64,000 nt of DNA. It comes from Pseudomaricurvus sp965656525 (GTDB lineage: Bacteria > Pseudomonadota > Gammaproteobacteria > Pseudomonadales > Cellvibrionaceae). The DNA lies in contig CBFHKY010000009.1 of NCBI GenBank assembly GCA_965656525.1, positions 1-64,000 of the forward strand, given 5' to 3'. The position numbers and the translations under genes are program-made. The notes beneath the pieces are model-generated. The model was not told the DNA's origin and searched no databases. It saw only the letters and a list, made by a program, of their open reading frames with translations. Below, in pieces: positions 17,047-26,057 of this stretch; position 1 is the stretch's first letter; every line of letters begins with the position of its first letter.

Positions 17047-19046
17047 AGGTTGAACGCTATTTGCTGCCACGTAACAGTGTACTGTGGATGATTGGCGCAC
17101 AAGGCTTAGCGCTTTTGCCTCTGTTTAGAGAAATGCCATTGTGGCTGCCTGTGGTGTGGGCTGCGGTATTGATTTGGCGTTTGCAAGAATTCCGTGGTCG
17201 TTGGCCAATGCCTAAGCCGCTGACCAAAACCGCCTTGGTAGCAGTCTGTGTGGCGGGTTTGGTGTTGTCTTATCAGCGTCTATTAGGTCTCGAACCTATG
17301 GTCGCATTATTGATTTGCGCCTTGTTGTTGAAACAACTAGAAATGCGTCGTCGTCGTGATGCCTTGTTTTTGGTGTATTTAAACTTTTTTTTGATTGGCG
17401 TGCAGTTTTTGTTTGGGCAAGCCTTACAAAATGCGCTTTATGGGGTTGTGTGTTTGTGGGCGGGGCTCACTTCGCTGTTGGTGATTCATCAGCCAGTGGG
17501 TCAGCGCTACCCTTGGCGAAGCTTAAAGTTGGCTGGTCGCATGATGTTGCACAGCCTACCTTTAATGTTGATTTTGTTTTTGGTGATGCCGCGACTAGGA
17601 GCATTGTGGTCGGTACCTAGCCCAGGCCAAACGGCGAAAACAGGTGTCAGTGATGAAATGTCACCCGGAGATTTCAGCCGGTTATCGCGCAGTGGCGGGG
17701 TGGCATTTAGGGCCACATTTGAAGGGGAATCTCCCAGTGCCGATCAGTTGTATTGGCGGGGTTTGGTGTTGTCTGAATTTGATGGCCGCACTTGGCGGCA
17801 AAACCGTGACGCAAATTACCACTCAGGGGCACCAGTGTATTGGGGTTATGAGCGGCCGCCAAAGTGGTTGTCAGGTTCACAAGGAGCAGGTCGTTCTTAT
17901 CGTTATTCTATTGTTATGGAACCTAGCCATCAGCGCTGGCTTTACAGTTTGTCATTGGTGGCGCCGGTAGCGGATCAAGACATTGGCTTGGTCTGGGATT
18001 ATCGCTTATTGCGCAACGAACCTGTCCATACCCGTTTCAGTTACGAGGCTCAAAGCCAACTGGAATACGCTTTAAATCTGGAACTGCCAGAATGGCAGCG
18101 ACAACGAGCGTTGCAGTTGCCAAGTTCCGGCAATCCGGTTTCTCGTACAACAGCGGCTCAGTGGCGTGCAGAAAGTACCACGGATGAAGCCTATATCAAG
18201 CGTATACTTGAGCTCTATCGCAGTCGCTTTACCTACACACTAGAGCCGCCAGCCCTAGGTACCGATACGGTGGATGAATTTCTTTGGCAAACGGAGCAGG
18301 GGTTTTGTGGCCACTTTGCCAGTAGTTTTGTCTTTATGCTGCGTTCAGCGGGCATTCCTGCACGGGTAGTTGCGGGGTATCAAGGGGGTGAATACAACCC
18401 CTTGGGTGACTATTGGGTGGTGCATCAATACGATGCCCATGCCTGGGCTGAGGTTTGGTTGCCGCAAAAAGGGTGGGTGCGTTACGACCCAACAGCGGTG
18501 GTGGCACCCGACCGGATTCGTCAGAGTCTTGGTGAAACACGCTCTGAGCAGGTGGATGATGTGGTATCACTGGGGCGCTACCGTCATATTCAGTGGTTAT
18601 CCAATATTCGTCTACAGTGGGATCTGCTGAATTATCGCTGGCATAAAACGGTGCTAGAGTTCGATCAAGAAGAGCAAAGTAAATTTCTTACTCGTTGGCT
18701 GGGTCGTGTGGACCCGTTAAAGCTCATGTTGGTGCTTTTAACAGCGGGTGCTGTGACGGTGTTGATTGTCACGCTGCATTTGTGGTGGACGGCTCGGCCT
18801 GTACCACAACCCCGACACCTGCGCTGGTATCGCCGGTTTGAACGGCGTGTTGCTAGGCGGGGTTGGTATCGGCAGCCTAGTGAGACACCGGAGCAGTTTT
18901 TACAGCGTATGCTGCAAAAAGAAACGTCCCTCAGTTATTGCGAGGTACTGAAAGCCTTCACTCAGCAGTACTTGGCTCATGTATACGGTGGCCAGCCATT
19001 GGATGAACCACAATTAAAGTCGCTGTTGCATCAGTTACGCACATAA
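17043..19046 (+). CDS. tgpA: TgpA-type membrane transglutaminase-like protein
   Basis: The 667-residue protein has five to six N-terminal spans (to about 190), a periplasmic transglutaminase-like domain and a further span near 565-585 followed by a cytoplasmic DUF4129-like tail. The catalytic triad is visible: Cys in EQGFCGHFASSFVFMLRSAG, His in YDAHAWAEVW and Asp in WVRYDPTAVV. TgpA of Pseudomonas aeruginosa has this layout and is essential there. Expected role: crosslinking or proteolysis of periplasmic substrates; the substrate is unknown. It is translationally coupled to the DUF58 gene. Confidence 0.92.
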   Translation: MKVERYLLPRNSVLWMIGAQGLALLPLFREMPLWLPVVWAAVLIWRLQEFRGRWPMPKPLTKTALVAVCVAGLVLSYQRLLGLEPMVALLICALLLKQLEMRRRRDALFLVYLNFFLIGVQFLFGQALQNALYGVVCLWAGLTSLLVIHQPVGQRYPWRSLKLAGRMMLHSLPLMLILFLVMPRLGALWSVPSPGQTAKTGVSDEMSPGDFSRLSRSGGVAFRATFEGESPSADQLYWRGLVLSEFDGRTWRQNRDANYHSGAPVYWGYERPPKWLSGSQGAGRSYRYSIVMEPSHQRWLYSLSLVAPVADQDIGLVWDYRLLRNEPVHTRFSYEAQSQLEYALNLELPEWQRQRALQLPSSGNPVSRTTAAQWRAESTTDEAYIKRILELYRSRFTYTLEPPALGTDTVDEFLWQTEQGFCGHFASSFVFMLRSAGIPARVVAGYQGGEYNPLGDYWVVHQYDAHAWAEVWLPQKGWVRYDPTAVVAPDRIRQSLGETRSEQVDDVVSLGRYRHIQWLSNIRLQWDLLNYRWHKTVLEFDQEEQSKFLTRWLGRVDPLKLMLVLLTAGAVTVLIVTLHLWWTARPVPQPRHLRWYRRFERRVARRGWYRQPSETPEQFLQRMLQKETSLSYCEVLKAFTQQYLAHVYGGQPLDEPQLKSLLHQLRT

Positions 19047-19076
19047 CCTTTTCTTCTTAATATAGCGGCTTTCTGA

Positions 19077-19301
19077 TGGTGCTTTGTGTGCGATTGTTAG
19101 GTGTTTCTGCACTCTTGCCCGCCGCGGCAGTCGGTTGTTATAGCACCATTGTGGCTTGCGCATTTTTTAAGTGCTGTGCACAATATCCGTCTTTTTTCGT
19201 TTCATTTTTGGTGCATACCACATAACCCATTGATTAATAATAAATTATTTTGGTGCGTGTTGTTTTTATTTTCGTGCGCTCGCGTATGGCATGCTGGTTG
19301 T
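19077..19301 (+). promoter_or_regulatory. Candidate NtrC half-sites and sigma-54 promoter of amt
   Basis: TGGCATGCTGGTTGT (19287-19301) fits the sigma-54 consensus TGGCACG-N4-TTGC with two mismatches and correct GG-to-G spacing of 12; transcription would begin near 19312. Upstream are TGGTGC at 19077-19082, 19209-19214 and 19251-19256 and the inverse GCACCA at 19143-19148. TGGTGC is the NtrC half-site, although no full 17-bp dyad is present. The C of the -12 element is T here, so the call is tentative. Confidence 0.45.
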
Positions 19302-19344
19302 GCGTAGCTGGCGAACTCAAACAACAAGCAGCAACAGGAGAATC

Positions 19345-20637
19345 ATGAAAAAAATATTCGCATTGCTGGCGCTGTCCAGTTTGTCCACCTCGGTGTTTGC
19401 TCAGAGTGAATTGAGCGGCGCCAATACCGCTTGGATCTTGACCGCCACGGCTTTGGTTTTGTTTATGACCCTGCCGGGTTTATCACTTTTTTACGGCGGT
19501 TTGGTGAGAACCAAAAACGTATTGTCGATACTGATGCAATGCTTTGCCATTGCGTGTATGGCCTCCTTAATTTGGTTGATATTCGGATACAGCCTAGCTT
19601 TTGGTGAAGGCGGTGCGTGGTTAGGTGATTTTAGTCGTGTCTTTATGAGTGGCATGAGTCGCGAATCCCTTGCGGGTGATATTCCTGAATCTCTATTTTT
19701 TATGTTTCAGATGACATTTGCGATCATTACTCCGGCATTGATTGTCGGTGCTTTTGCAGAGCGGATGAAATTTTCTTCGGTATTAATCTTCAGTGCTCTA
19801 TGGCTTGTGGCTGTGTATTTTCCGGTTTGTCACTGGGTTTGGGGTGGTGGTTGGTTGGCCGACATGGGCGCAATGGATTTTGCCGGTGGTATTGTCGTCC
19901 ACATCACGGCAGGTGTTGCCGCATTGGTAGCCGCTCTTGTGATTGGTAATCGGACAGGTTTTCCGGGTACAGCGATGCCACCACACAATCTAACCATGAC
20001 GGTTACTGGCGCAGGCATGTTGTGGGTAGGTTGGTTTGGCTTTAACGCCGGTAGCGCACTGGCTGCCAACGGTGATGCCGCCATGGCAATGACAGTTACC
20101 CATATTTCAGCGGCAGCTGGCTCTTTGGCTTGGGTGGCTATGGAGTGGATTCGCTTTGGTAAGCCCAGCGTTCTGGGTATTGTGACGGGTATGGTCGCGG
20201 GTTTGGGTACTATCACACCGGCTTCGGGTTTTGTTGGCCCTGCAGGTGCTCTGGTAATTGGTACCAGCGCCGGTATTTTTTGTTTTGTGATGACACAAAT
20301 GATGAAGCGGGTTTGGAAGATCGACGACTCTCTGGACGTTTTCCCTGTGCACGGCATGGGTGGTGTACTGGGCAGTCTGTTGGTAGCGGTATTTGCCTCA
20401 CCGGATTTGGGGGTTTTTAGCGGCTTTGGTGCTGAGGCCAACAGTGGCTATTCTATTGCTGCCCAGTTTAAAGTTCAGCTGATCGCGGTGGCGTTTACTT
20501 TCGCGTACACGGCTGCAATCACTTGGTTGTTGCTGAAAGTGACCAGTGTATTGACATCTGGCTTGCGTGTTAGCAAAGAAGACGAAACAGCCGGTTTGGA
20601 TTTGATTGCCCACGAAGAAGCGGGCTACAAATTTTAA
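19345..20637 (+). CDS. amt: Ammonium transporter
   Basis: ATG 19345 lies behind AGGAG. The 430-residue protein has a signal peptide (MKKIFALLALSSLSTSVFAQ), as in AmtB, and eleven hydrophobic spans. Functional residues are recognisable: DFAGGIVVHITAG with the Asp and first pore His, GWFGFNAGSALAANG, and FPVHGMGGVLGSL with the second pore His. It imports ammonium for assimilation. A glnK (PII) gene, normally directly upstream, is missing; the upstream region has candidate nitrogen-control sites instead. A strong terminator follows. Confidence 0.95.
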   Translation: MKKIFALLALSSLSTSVFAQSELSGANTAWILTATALVLFMTLPGLSLFYGGLVRTKNVLSILMQCFAIACMASLIWLIFGYSLAFGEGGAWLGDFSRVFMSGMSRESLAGDIPESLFFMFQMTFAIITPALIVGAFAERMKFSSVLIFSALWLVAVYFPVCHWVWGGGWLADMGAMDFAGGIVVHITAGVAALVAALVIGNRTGFPGTAMPPHNLTMTVTGAGMLWVGWFGFNAGSALAANGDAAMAMTVTHISAAAGSLAWVAMEWIRFGKPSVLGIVTGMVAGLGTITPASGFVGPAGALVIGTSAGIFCFVMTQMMKRVWKIDDSLDVFPVHGMGGVLGSLLVAVFASPDLGVFSGFGAEANSGYSIAAQFKVQLIAVAFTFAYTAAITWLLLKVTSVLTSGLRVSKEDETAGLDLIAHEEAGYKF

Positions 20638-20656
20638 GCGTGTTGTATGCAAAAAG

Positions 20657-20683
20657 AGCCCGCGCGCAGACGCGGGCTTTTTT
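20657..20683 (+). terminator. Rho-independent terminator of amt
   Basis: AGCCCGCG (20657-20664) pairs with CGCGGGCT (20671-20678) over a 6-base loop, preceded by five A and followed by six T. Confidence 0.92.
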
Positions 20684-20780
20684 ATGTCTGTGCTTTGGAT
20701 TTCTCTGTACAAACAATGCATTGTGGGTACAGACGGTGAGGATAGAGTAGAATGCTGGTTTTGCTTTTTGAGGTGTAAAT

Positions 20781-22028
20781 TTGGACCGGTTTTGGGGCTA
20801 CCTGTCGGCATTAGGCTTGGCAGCATTGGCGATGGGCGTGCAAGTTGTCTTGTTACCGTGGCTCGCTGTTGGTGAGCTGCACTTGTCTGCAGAGCAATTG
20901 GGTTGGGTGCAGGCAGCGGGCTTGTTGCCAACCGTAGCGTTGCTTTTGATCGGTGGCTCATTTGCTGATCGACCCAGTGCTCACCGGTGGTTGCCACTAC
21001 TTTACTGGGCGGTCGCTGTGTGCCACGGGTTCTTGTTACTGCTGTGGTGGAACCAAACGTTAGGGCTTTTTGGTTTACTGTTTTACGCCTTACTTCTTGG
21101 GTTCTGCCAAGCGTTTATTCAACCTTTACGAGATCGGTTGTTACCCAATTTTCACCGTCAAAAGGTTTTTCAGCACTCGGTGGTGCGTATCAGCTTGTGC
21201 GTGTACGTTGCGCAAGCGGCTGGTGTAGTGATTGCAGGTCAAAACGAATGGCTCGGAATAGAAGTGGTCATTGGTCTCCAAATCATGGCTCTGACGTTGT
21301 GTGGTGGGTTGTTTTTTGTTCTGCTGAGACCTGCCTCAGTAACGGTTGATGAACTTCCACATAGGGATAGCGCAAAAGTCTCTGAAGGGTTGGCCTATGT
21401 GGCCAAACACCCAGTGCTAAAACACCTGATGCTGTTGGTGAGCTTTAATGGTTTTATGCACATGGGCGTGTTTGTAGTGGCATTGCCCATTTTATCGCAT
21501 CATGTGTATAACCAGGGTGTGGTTTCTTTTTCGCTGTTACAGCTGTTATTTGTCGCAGGTGGTATTGGTGGGTCTATTGGATTGATGCGCAAAGGCACAG
21601 TGGCTCAGCCTGGGCGAGCAGTGTTGTTTTGTCTGCTTTATACCGGCTGCTTGATGTTGGCCATTTCTGCTCGTCCAAAAGAATCGGGTTTGATGCTGCT
21701 GGTGATGTTTTGGGGGGTTGTTGCTGGCGTGAGTGCCAGCTTGGGTAAGAGCTTATTGCAGCAGTTGGTCCCTGATTTATATCGCGGCCGCTGTTTATCC
21801 ATCTATCAGTTGGCGCTGTTTGGTAGTGCCCCGTTGGGTGCTTTGGCGTGTGGCTATGCTGTCGCACTTTGGGGCCCACTGGCGTTGTTGGAAGTAGGAG
21901 GCTGGTTGTCGATCGGCTTATTTATTGTGTATTTGCTTGTGCGTGATATCTGGGAAATCGAACCACATCGACAGGGTACCGACGCGGCTCAAGAGGCTTC
22001 AGTTTCGGATCAAAAAATTGGCGATTAG
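20781..22028 (+). CDS. Major facilitator superfamily transporter
   Basis: TTG 20781 is preceded by GAGGT at good spacing, and homology-like hydrophobic sequence begins at once. The 415-residue protein has about twelve spans. GGSFADRPSAHRW (about 58-70) is the loop 2-3 motif of the superfamily, and QAFIQPLRDRLLPN lies in the fourth-to-fifth region, resembling EntS-like exporters. The substrate cannot be told. Its stop (22026-22028) overlaps the stop of the opposite-strand methylase gene. Confidence 0.82.
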   Translation: MDRFWGYLSALGLAALAMGVQVVLLPWLAVGELHLSAEQLGWVQAAGLLPTVALLLIGGSFADRPSAHRWLPLLYWAVAVCHGFLLLLWWNQTLGLFGLLFYALLLGFCQAFIQPLRDRLLPNFHRQKVFQHSVVRISLCVYVAQAAGVVIAGQNEWLGIEVVIGLQIMALTLCGGLFFVLLRPASVTVDELPHRDSAKVSEGLAYVAKHPVLKHLMLLVSFNGFMHMGVFVVALPILSHHVYNQGVVSFSLLQLLFVAGGIGGSIGLMRKGTVAQPGRAVLFCLLYTGCLMLAISARPKESGLMLLVMFWGVVAGVSASLGKSLLQQLVPDLYRGRCLSIYQLALFGSAPLGALACGYAVALWGPLALLEVGGWLSIGLFIVYLLVRDIWEIEPHRQGTDAAQEASVSDQKIGD

Positions 22029-22810
22029 TCAGAAGTAAACTGATGACGGAACGCCAGAAGACTGGCTGTTACAGCAACATTCAAAGATTCCACTCCGTTA
22101 CTCATCGGTATGGACACCAGCTCTTTGCAATGTTTGGCAACACTGTCAGAAACACCTTCCGTTTCGTTCCCTAGAACAAACACATTTTTACCACCCGCCG
22201 AGAGCGTGCCCAACTTGGTGCTGGCGTGAGACGACAACCCAAAAATCGAAGCACCATCTTTTGCAAAGTGAGCGAGAGCTTCTTCAAGGTTTTGGCAGCG
22301 TAAAATCGGCGCGCGAAAAAGGGTGCCGGCACTGGCTTTGATCACTAAGGGGTCGAGTTTGGCGCAGCCTTTTTCTGGCAGCAACACGCCAGCGCAACCA
22401 CTGGCCGCAACGGATCGCAGAATCATGCCTAAGTTTTGTGGGTTGGTGATGCGATCCAGCGCCAGAATATCGTATTGATTAGGCGTTTCTTGGGTCAAAT
22501 AATCTTCAAACGAGCGATAGCCTTCACAAATAATATCCAACGCTACCCCTTGATCCTGTTTACTGTTACGCGAGATGCGAGAAAGTGCTTGGCGGTCGTG
22601 ATGTAGGATTTCGGCTTTTCTGGTTAAGGCTAATTGAGTGATTTCATCGATAATTCCACCGCTACGATTGCTGTCTGCAAGGTGCAGCCGATAAGGTTTG
22701 GCCGACGGTTCTTGCAACGCCTCTAACACTGGTTTGCGACCAAAAATAGTTAGCATTTGATTAAAAAATTGTTTTTTCTTGCGGTACTCGGGGCTGTCGG
22801 AAGTGCTCAT
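22025..22810 (-). CDS. TrmH/SpoU family RNA 2'-O-methyltransferase
   Basis: The 261-residue protein has an N-terminal substrate-binding domain (IFGRKPVLEALQE) and the SPOUT knot domain with the three family motifs NPQNLGMILRSVAASG, FVLGNETEGVS and IPMSNGVESLNVAVTASL. It should methylate a ribose 2'-OH in rRNA or tRNA. It is RlmB-like in architecture, but the sequence is not close enough for me to assert the G2251 target. It is the last gene of a minus-strand series pdxJ-DUF2520-methylase. Confidence 0.88.
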   Translation of the reverse strand: MSTSDSPEYRKKKQFFNQMLTIFGRKPVLEALQEPSAKPYRLHLADSNRSGGIIDEITQLALTRKAEILHHDRQALSRISRNSKQDQGVALDIICEGYRSFEDYLTQETPNQYDILALDRITNPQNLGMILRSVAASGCAGVLLPEKGCAKLDPLVIKASAGTLFRAPILRCQNLEEALAHFAKDGASIFGLSSHASTKLGTLSAGGKNVFVLGNETEGVSDSVAKHCKELVSIPMSNGVESLNVAVTASLLAFRHQFTSD

Positions 22811-22854
22811 GGTATCTCTGATCGTATTGAGGCGTCGTGTAAGATTGGCTGTGA

Positions 22855-23757
22855 TTAACCGTCTTTATTAGGCTTGAGTAGCTTGGTGATCTCGTCGAGA
22901 GAACCATTGGCTTGCTGTTCAGCGATGGGCAGCGTACGTTGCCCCAGCGCTCTGTACAGTTCGAATAAGCTGGGGTGTTTGGTCAGCGCTTGCAGGTGCC
23001 TATTAACTGTTGAGCTATCGCCCCGTGATATTGGCCCTGTTAATGCTGAGCGGCTGCCATTATTGAAACAGTTTTGCAGAGTCTGCTCAACCAGTGGGCG
23101 CAACATCAGTGTGCCTTGCTCGGGAGAAATCCCCGCTAGCTGAAGACTTTCTAAGCTGGCATCCATAAGAGTGACTAGATAGTTGCAGGCCATCACTGTA
23201 CTGGCGTGATAAAGCGCTTTATCGGCAGCAGTGATCGTGATGGGTATACCGCCGACAGCGGCAAACGCGGGTAAGAGTACTTCCAGCGCACTGGCATTAC
23301 CTTCTGCGGTGCAATAGGTACCAGCAAAATGCTGAACAGAGTGGCTGGGGTTGGCAAAGCTGTGCACTGGATGAACACTGGCGCTTTGGCAGTGCTCAAA
23401 CGGTAAAACAGCACTAGGCAAGGATCCACTGCAGTGAAACACAATGTCATTTGGTCGTAATATGGGTGTCAATGATTGTGCGATCTTGTCAATATCTTGA
23501 TCGGGGGTGGCGATCAGCCAGACATCAGCCGATTCTAATATGGATCGGTTTTGAGGGTAATCTAGCTTTTCAGAAGCGCCATCTAAAGTTGGCGAAAGCG
23601 CGACTGCAGAACCCGCACCGATGAACCTGACAGCATCACATGCATGGGATTGATGCCGACAAATGACCTGCCCAATATGAAAGGTGCCGGCGGTGTGCCA
23701 AAGGTACGCGAGCGTCGTGGCCAGTTTTCCGGCACCTAGAATCGACAGTGTTTTCAT
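22855..23757 (-). CDS. Rossmann-like and DUF2520 domain protein
   Basis: The 300-residue protein starts with a dinucleotide-binding motif LSILGAGKLATTLA, followed by DVWLIATPDQDIDKIA and FHCSGSLPS, as in ProC/6-phosphogluconate-type dehydrogenases. The C-terminal DUF2520 part has LTGPISRGDSSTVNRHLQAL. An NAD(P)-dependent oxidoreductase is likely; the substrate is unknown. It lies 25 bases after the pdxJ stop on the same strand, so cotranscription is probable. Confidence 0.85.
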   Translation of the reverse strand: MKTLSILGAGKLATTLAYLWHTAGTFHIGQVICRHQSHACDAVRFIGAGSAVALSPTLDGASEKLDYPQNRSILESADVWLIATPDQDIDKIAQSLTPILRPNDIVFHCSGSLPSAVLPFEHCQSASVHPVHSFANPSHSVQHFAGTYCTAEGNASALEVLLPAFAAVGGIPITITAADKALYHASTVMACNYLVTLMDASLESLQLAGISPEQGTLMLRPLVEQTLQNCFNNGSRSALTGPISRGDSSTVNRHLQALTKHPSLFELYRALGQRTLPIAEQQANGSLDEITKLLKPNKDG

Positions 23758-23782
23758 GATTTACATTCTGAAAGCGTGTGGT

Positions 23783-24544
23783 TCAGTGATGGCAAATACT
23801 GGCATAACGTCTAACCGCCTCACTCATGCCCATAGCTATGGCGTCTACCGTGAGGGCATGACCAATGGAAACTTCTTGTAAGCCTGGCACATCGCAAAAT
23901 AGAGGGAGGTTGAGCAGATTTAAGTCATGACCAGCATTGATGCCTAAGCCTTCTTTGATGGCGACGTTGGCGGCATCCACATAACTCTGCAACAATTCCT
24001 CTAAGTTAGGGGCTTGGTCCTTAAAGGCTTCAGCGAAGGGGCCAGTATAAAACTCGATGCGATCGGCTCCTACTTGTTTGGCCAAACGAATCTGCTCGGG
24101 GATAGGATCCATAAATAGGCTGACACGACAACCCAATTGTTGAAGCTCTTTGATAATAGGGCGCAATCGATCACCGCTGGTGGTTAGGTCAAAACCATGA
24201 TCGGAGGTCAATTGTTCATCGCTATCAGGCACTAAAGTGCATTGGTGTGGTTTGACTTGCCGCGCCAGCTCGATAAAACCCGGGTATGTACCCTGTGGAC
24301 CAGCAAAGGGGTTTCCTTCGATATTAAATTCAATGTCTGGTTGTGATTTGAGCATTTCTGCAAGGTTGTACACATCATCGGGGCGAATGTGTCTTTGATC
24401 AGGACGAGGGTGAACCGTGATGCCATCGGCACCGGCTGCCAAGCAGGTGTGAGCGTGCTCAATAACACAGGGGTAATTGCCTTCGCGAGAGTTACGCAGT
24501 AGCGCAATTTTGTTCAAGTTAACACTTAGTGCTACTTTGCCCAT
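23783..24544 (-). CDS. pdxJ: Pyridoxine 5'-phosphate synthase
   Basis: The 253-residue TIM-barrel enzyme condenses 1-deoxyxylulose 5-phosphate with 3-amino-1-hydroxyacetone phosphate in vitamin B6 synthesis. It has LSVNLNKIALLRNSR at the start, GITVHPRPDQRHI with the catalytic His, EFNIEGNP with the catalytic Glu, and GINAGHDLNLLN near the end with the third catalytic His. Length is slightly above the E. coli enzyme (243). In many relatives pdxJ follows recO; here it is separate, with a DUF2520 gene downstream. Confidence 0.96.
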   Translation of the reverse strand: MGKVALSVNLNKIALLRNSREGNYPCVIEHAHTCLAAGADGITVHPRPDQRHIRPDDVYNLAEMLKSQPDIEFNIEGNPFAGPQGTYPGFIELARQVKPHQCTLVPDSDEQLTSDHGFDLTTSGDRLRPIIKELQQLGCRVSLFMDPIPEQIRLAKQVGADRIEFYTGPFAEAFKDQAPNLEELLQSYVDAANVAIKEGLGINAGHDLNLLNLPLFCDVPGLQEVSIGHALTVDAIAMGMSEAVRRYASICHH

Positions 24545-24630
24545 AGGTTTGGTTCCGTTATTTAATGCATTTTTAAGACAGTGGTGGTGCGCTTAATCAT
24601 TACGGCGTCGCCAAGGTTTGGCTAGGTTTA

Positions 24631-25209
24631 TTATTCGACGATCACGTCTAAAATTCGAATCGCTAAATCAGGTGCTTGGTGTCGATATTTGCCCTGTGGC
24701 TGTTTTGTCATTTCATCGGCGATATCCATGCCGCTAATGACTTTAGCAAATACGGTATAACCCGCTTTTTCGTTTTTGCTGTTCAGGCTGCGATTGTTTT
24801 TTAGGTTGATAAAAAACTGCGACGTTGCGCTATCGGGATCAGGCAAGCGTGCCATAGCGACCGTGCCACGAAGGTTATCCAATCCGTTAAAAGATTCATT
24901 CACCACAGGAGCTCGAGTTTCTTTCTTTACAAAATCAAACGTCAAACCGCCACCTTGTACCACAAAGCCGGGTACCACACGGTGGAAAATTGTACCGTCA
25001 TAAAACCCGCTTTCTGCGTATTGCACAAAGTTCGCGACCGTTTTAGGAGCCTGTTCTGGGTACAGTTCCAAAACGATATCACCAAGGTCTGTTTTCAATG
25101 TTGCCTGTTTTACGTTGGTGGGCGCAGTTGTGGATGAATCCTGTGCGAGAGCACTGGTACAGATAACACATAAGGTCAGTAGAAGCGTGATCAAATAGCG
25201 CGAGTGCAT
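24631..25209 (-). CDS. Periplasmic cyclophilin-type peptidyl-prolyl isomerase
   Basis: The 192-residue protein has a signal peptide (HSRYLITLLLTLCVICTSALA) and then a cyclophilin domain: LYPEQAPKTVANFVQYAESG, IFHRVVPGFVVQGGG with the catalytic Arg, and TSQFFINLKNN. This is the short bacterial PpiA type, which speeds proline isomerisation during folding in the periplasm. AAAGG precedes the ATG. The neighbours on the same strand are an SH3-domain protein upstream and pdxJ downstream. Confidence 0.92.
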   Translation of the reverse strand: MHSRYLITLLLTLCVICTSALAQDSSTTAPTNVKQATLKTDLGDIVLELYPEQAPKTVANFVQYAESGFYDGTIFHRVVPGFVVQGGGLTFDFVKKETRAPVVNESFNGLDNLRGTVAMARLPDPDSATSQFFINLKNNRSLNSKNEKAGYTVFAKVISGMDIADEMTKQPQGKYRHQAPDLAIRILDVIVE

Positions 25210-25242
25210 ACATTAATAACCTTTTCAGTAATGAGTTGAGCG

Positions 25243-25272
25243 GTAGTCAGTAGTGTTGTAGTCAGTAGTGTT
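25243..25272. repeat. Two tandem copies of a 15-bp unit
   Basis: GTAGTCAGTAGTGTT occurs at 25243-25257 and again at 25258-25272 without mismatch. It lies between the SH3-protein and cyclophilin genes. It is probably a replication-slippage duplication. Confidence 0.8.
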
Positions 25273-25301
25273 ACGGTTGTGGCGTTAACGGGTTTGGTGC
25301 A

Positions 25302-25979
25302 TTAACCCCACTCAGAAAACCGCTTGCGTCGCTGAAAGCGAGGTACAATTAAGGCGATCAAAACACCGAGCAAGACGGCACCGGCACCGGACAACATAAA
25401 ACGACTGCGGTTATCGCTTTTTAAACGCTGATTATCAGCTTTCAATACATCCAGTTCGGTTTGAGCCATTTGATAGTCATGCACCAGTTCTTGATGCTGT
25501 GAGTGAAGGTTAATGGCTTCAGCCGAAATACGTTTGATGTCTTCCAGCTCGGTACTGAGTTGCATGTTATTGGCTTTTGTTGTCGCTAGCTCTGACCCGA
25601 TCGCCTCTTTAGTACCTTTGGTGCTGGTTAATTGTTCTTTTAAGGTTTGGTATTGTTCAGACAAGTTGTCGTATTTTTGGCGAAGCGTATTCAGTTGTTC
25701 TACCGCCGGTGGGGTATCAATTAAATATTGGCTGCGCATAAAACCCGTTGTACCAGATTGTGTTTTAACCTCTGTCCAATCGCCATCGTCTGCAGTGACG
25801 AGTGTCAAGCGGGTTCCTGTTTTGAGCCCTTTGTCCAATATCCTATATTGATTGCCTTTGCCGCCGCGAAGTGGCACGTAAAGAACATCCGAAACCCAGC
25901 GATATTCTTGCGCGGTACTTTGTGTACTGAAGAGTGAAAAGGCGAGACTGAGTGATAGGGTAAAAAACAGATATTTCAC
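25302..25979 (-). CDS. TIGR04211 (YgiM-type) SH3 domain protein with coiled coil and membrane anchor
   Basis: GTG 25979 is preceded by GGA. The 225-residue protein has a signal peptide (MKYLFFTLSLSLAFSLFS), a bacterial SH3b domain beginning YRWVSDVLYVPLRGGKGNQY (about 25-90), a long coiled coil (about 93-195, many Gln, Leu and Glu) and a C-terminal span (FMLSGAGAVLLGVLIALIV) with a basic tail. This is the YgiM/TIGR04211 layout. The SH3 domain should face the periplasm; the function is unknown. Confidence 0.88.
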   Translation of the reverse strand: MKYLFFTLSLSLAFSLFSTQSTAQEYRWVSDVLYVPLRGGKGNQYRILDKGLKTGTRLTLVTADDGDWTEVKTQSGTTGFMRSQYLIDTPPAVEQLNTLRQKYDNLSEQYQTLKEQLTSTKGTKEAIGSELATTKANNMQLSTELEDIKRISAEAINLHSQHQELVHDYQMAQTELDVLKADNQRLKSDNRSRFMLSGAGAVLLGVLIALIVPRFQRRKRFSEWG

Positions 25980-26057
25980 AAAAAATTCCGAAGTATGATC
26001 TAAAAAGTTGCGATGAAAATATCAACCATAAACAGGGTGACAATAAACGCCTAACCA

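Noticed and set aside
19830..20441. 203-codon open frame on the minus strand inside amt
   Set aside because: It is antisense to the conserved amt, has a low-complexity Ala/Pro/Thr-rich product and no family match; it is an artefact of the codon use of amt.
20398..20997. 199-codon minus-strand frame across the amt-MFS junction
   Set aside because: It overlaps two real genes and the amt terminator and shows no recognisable domain.
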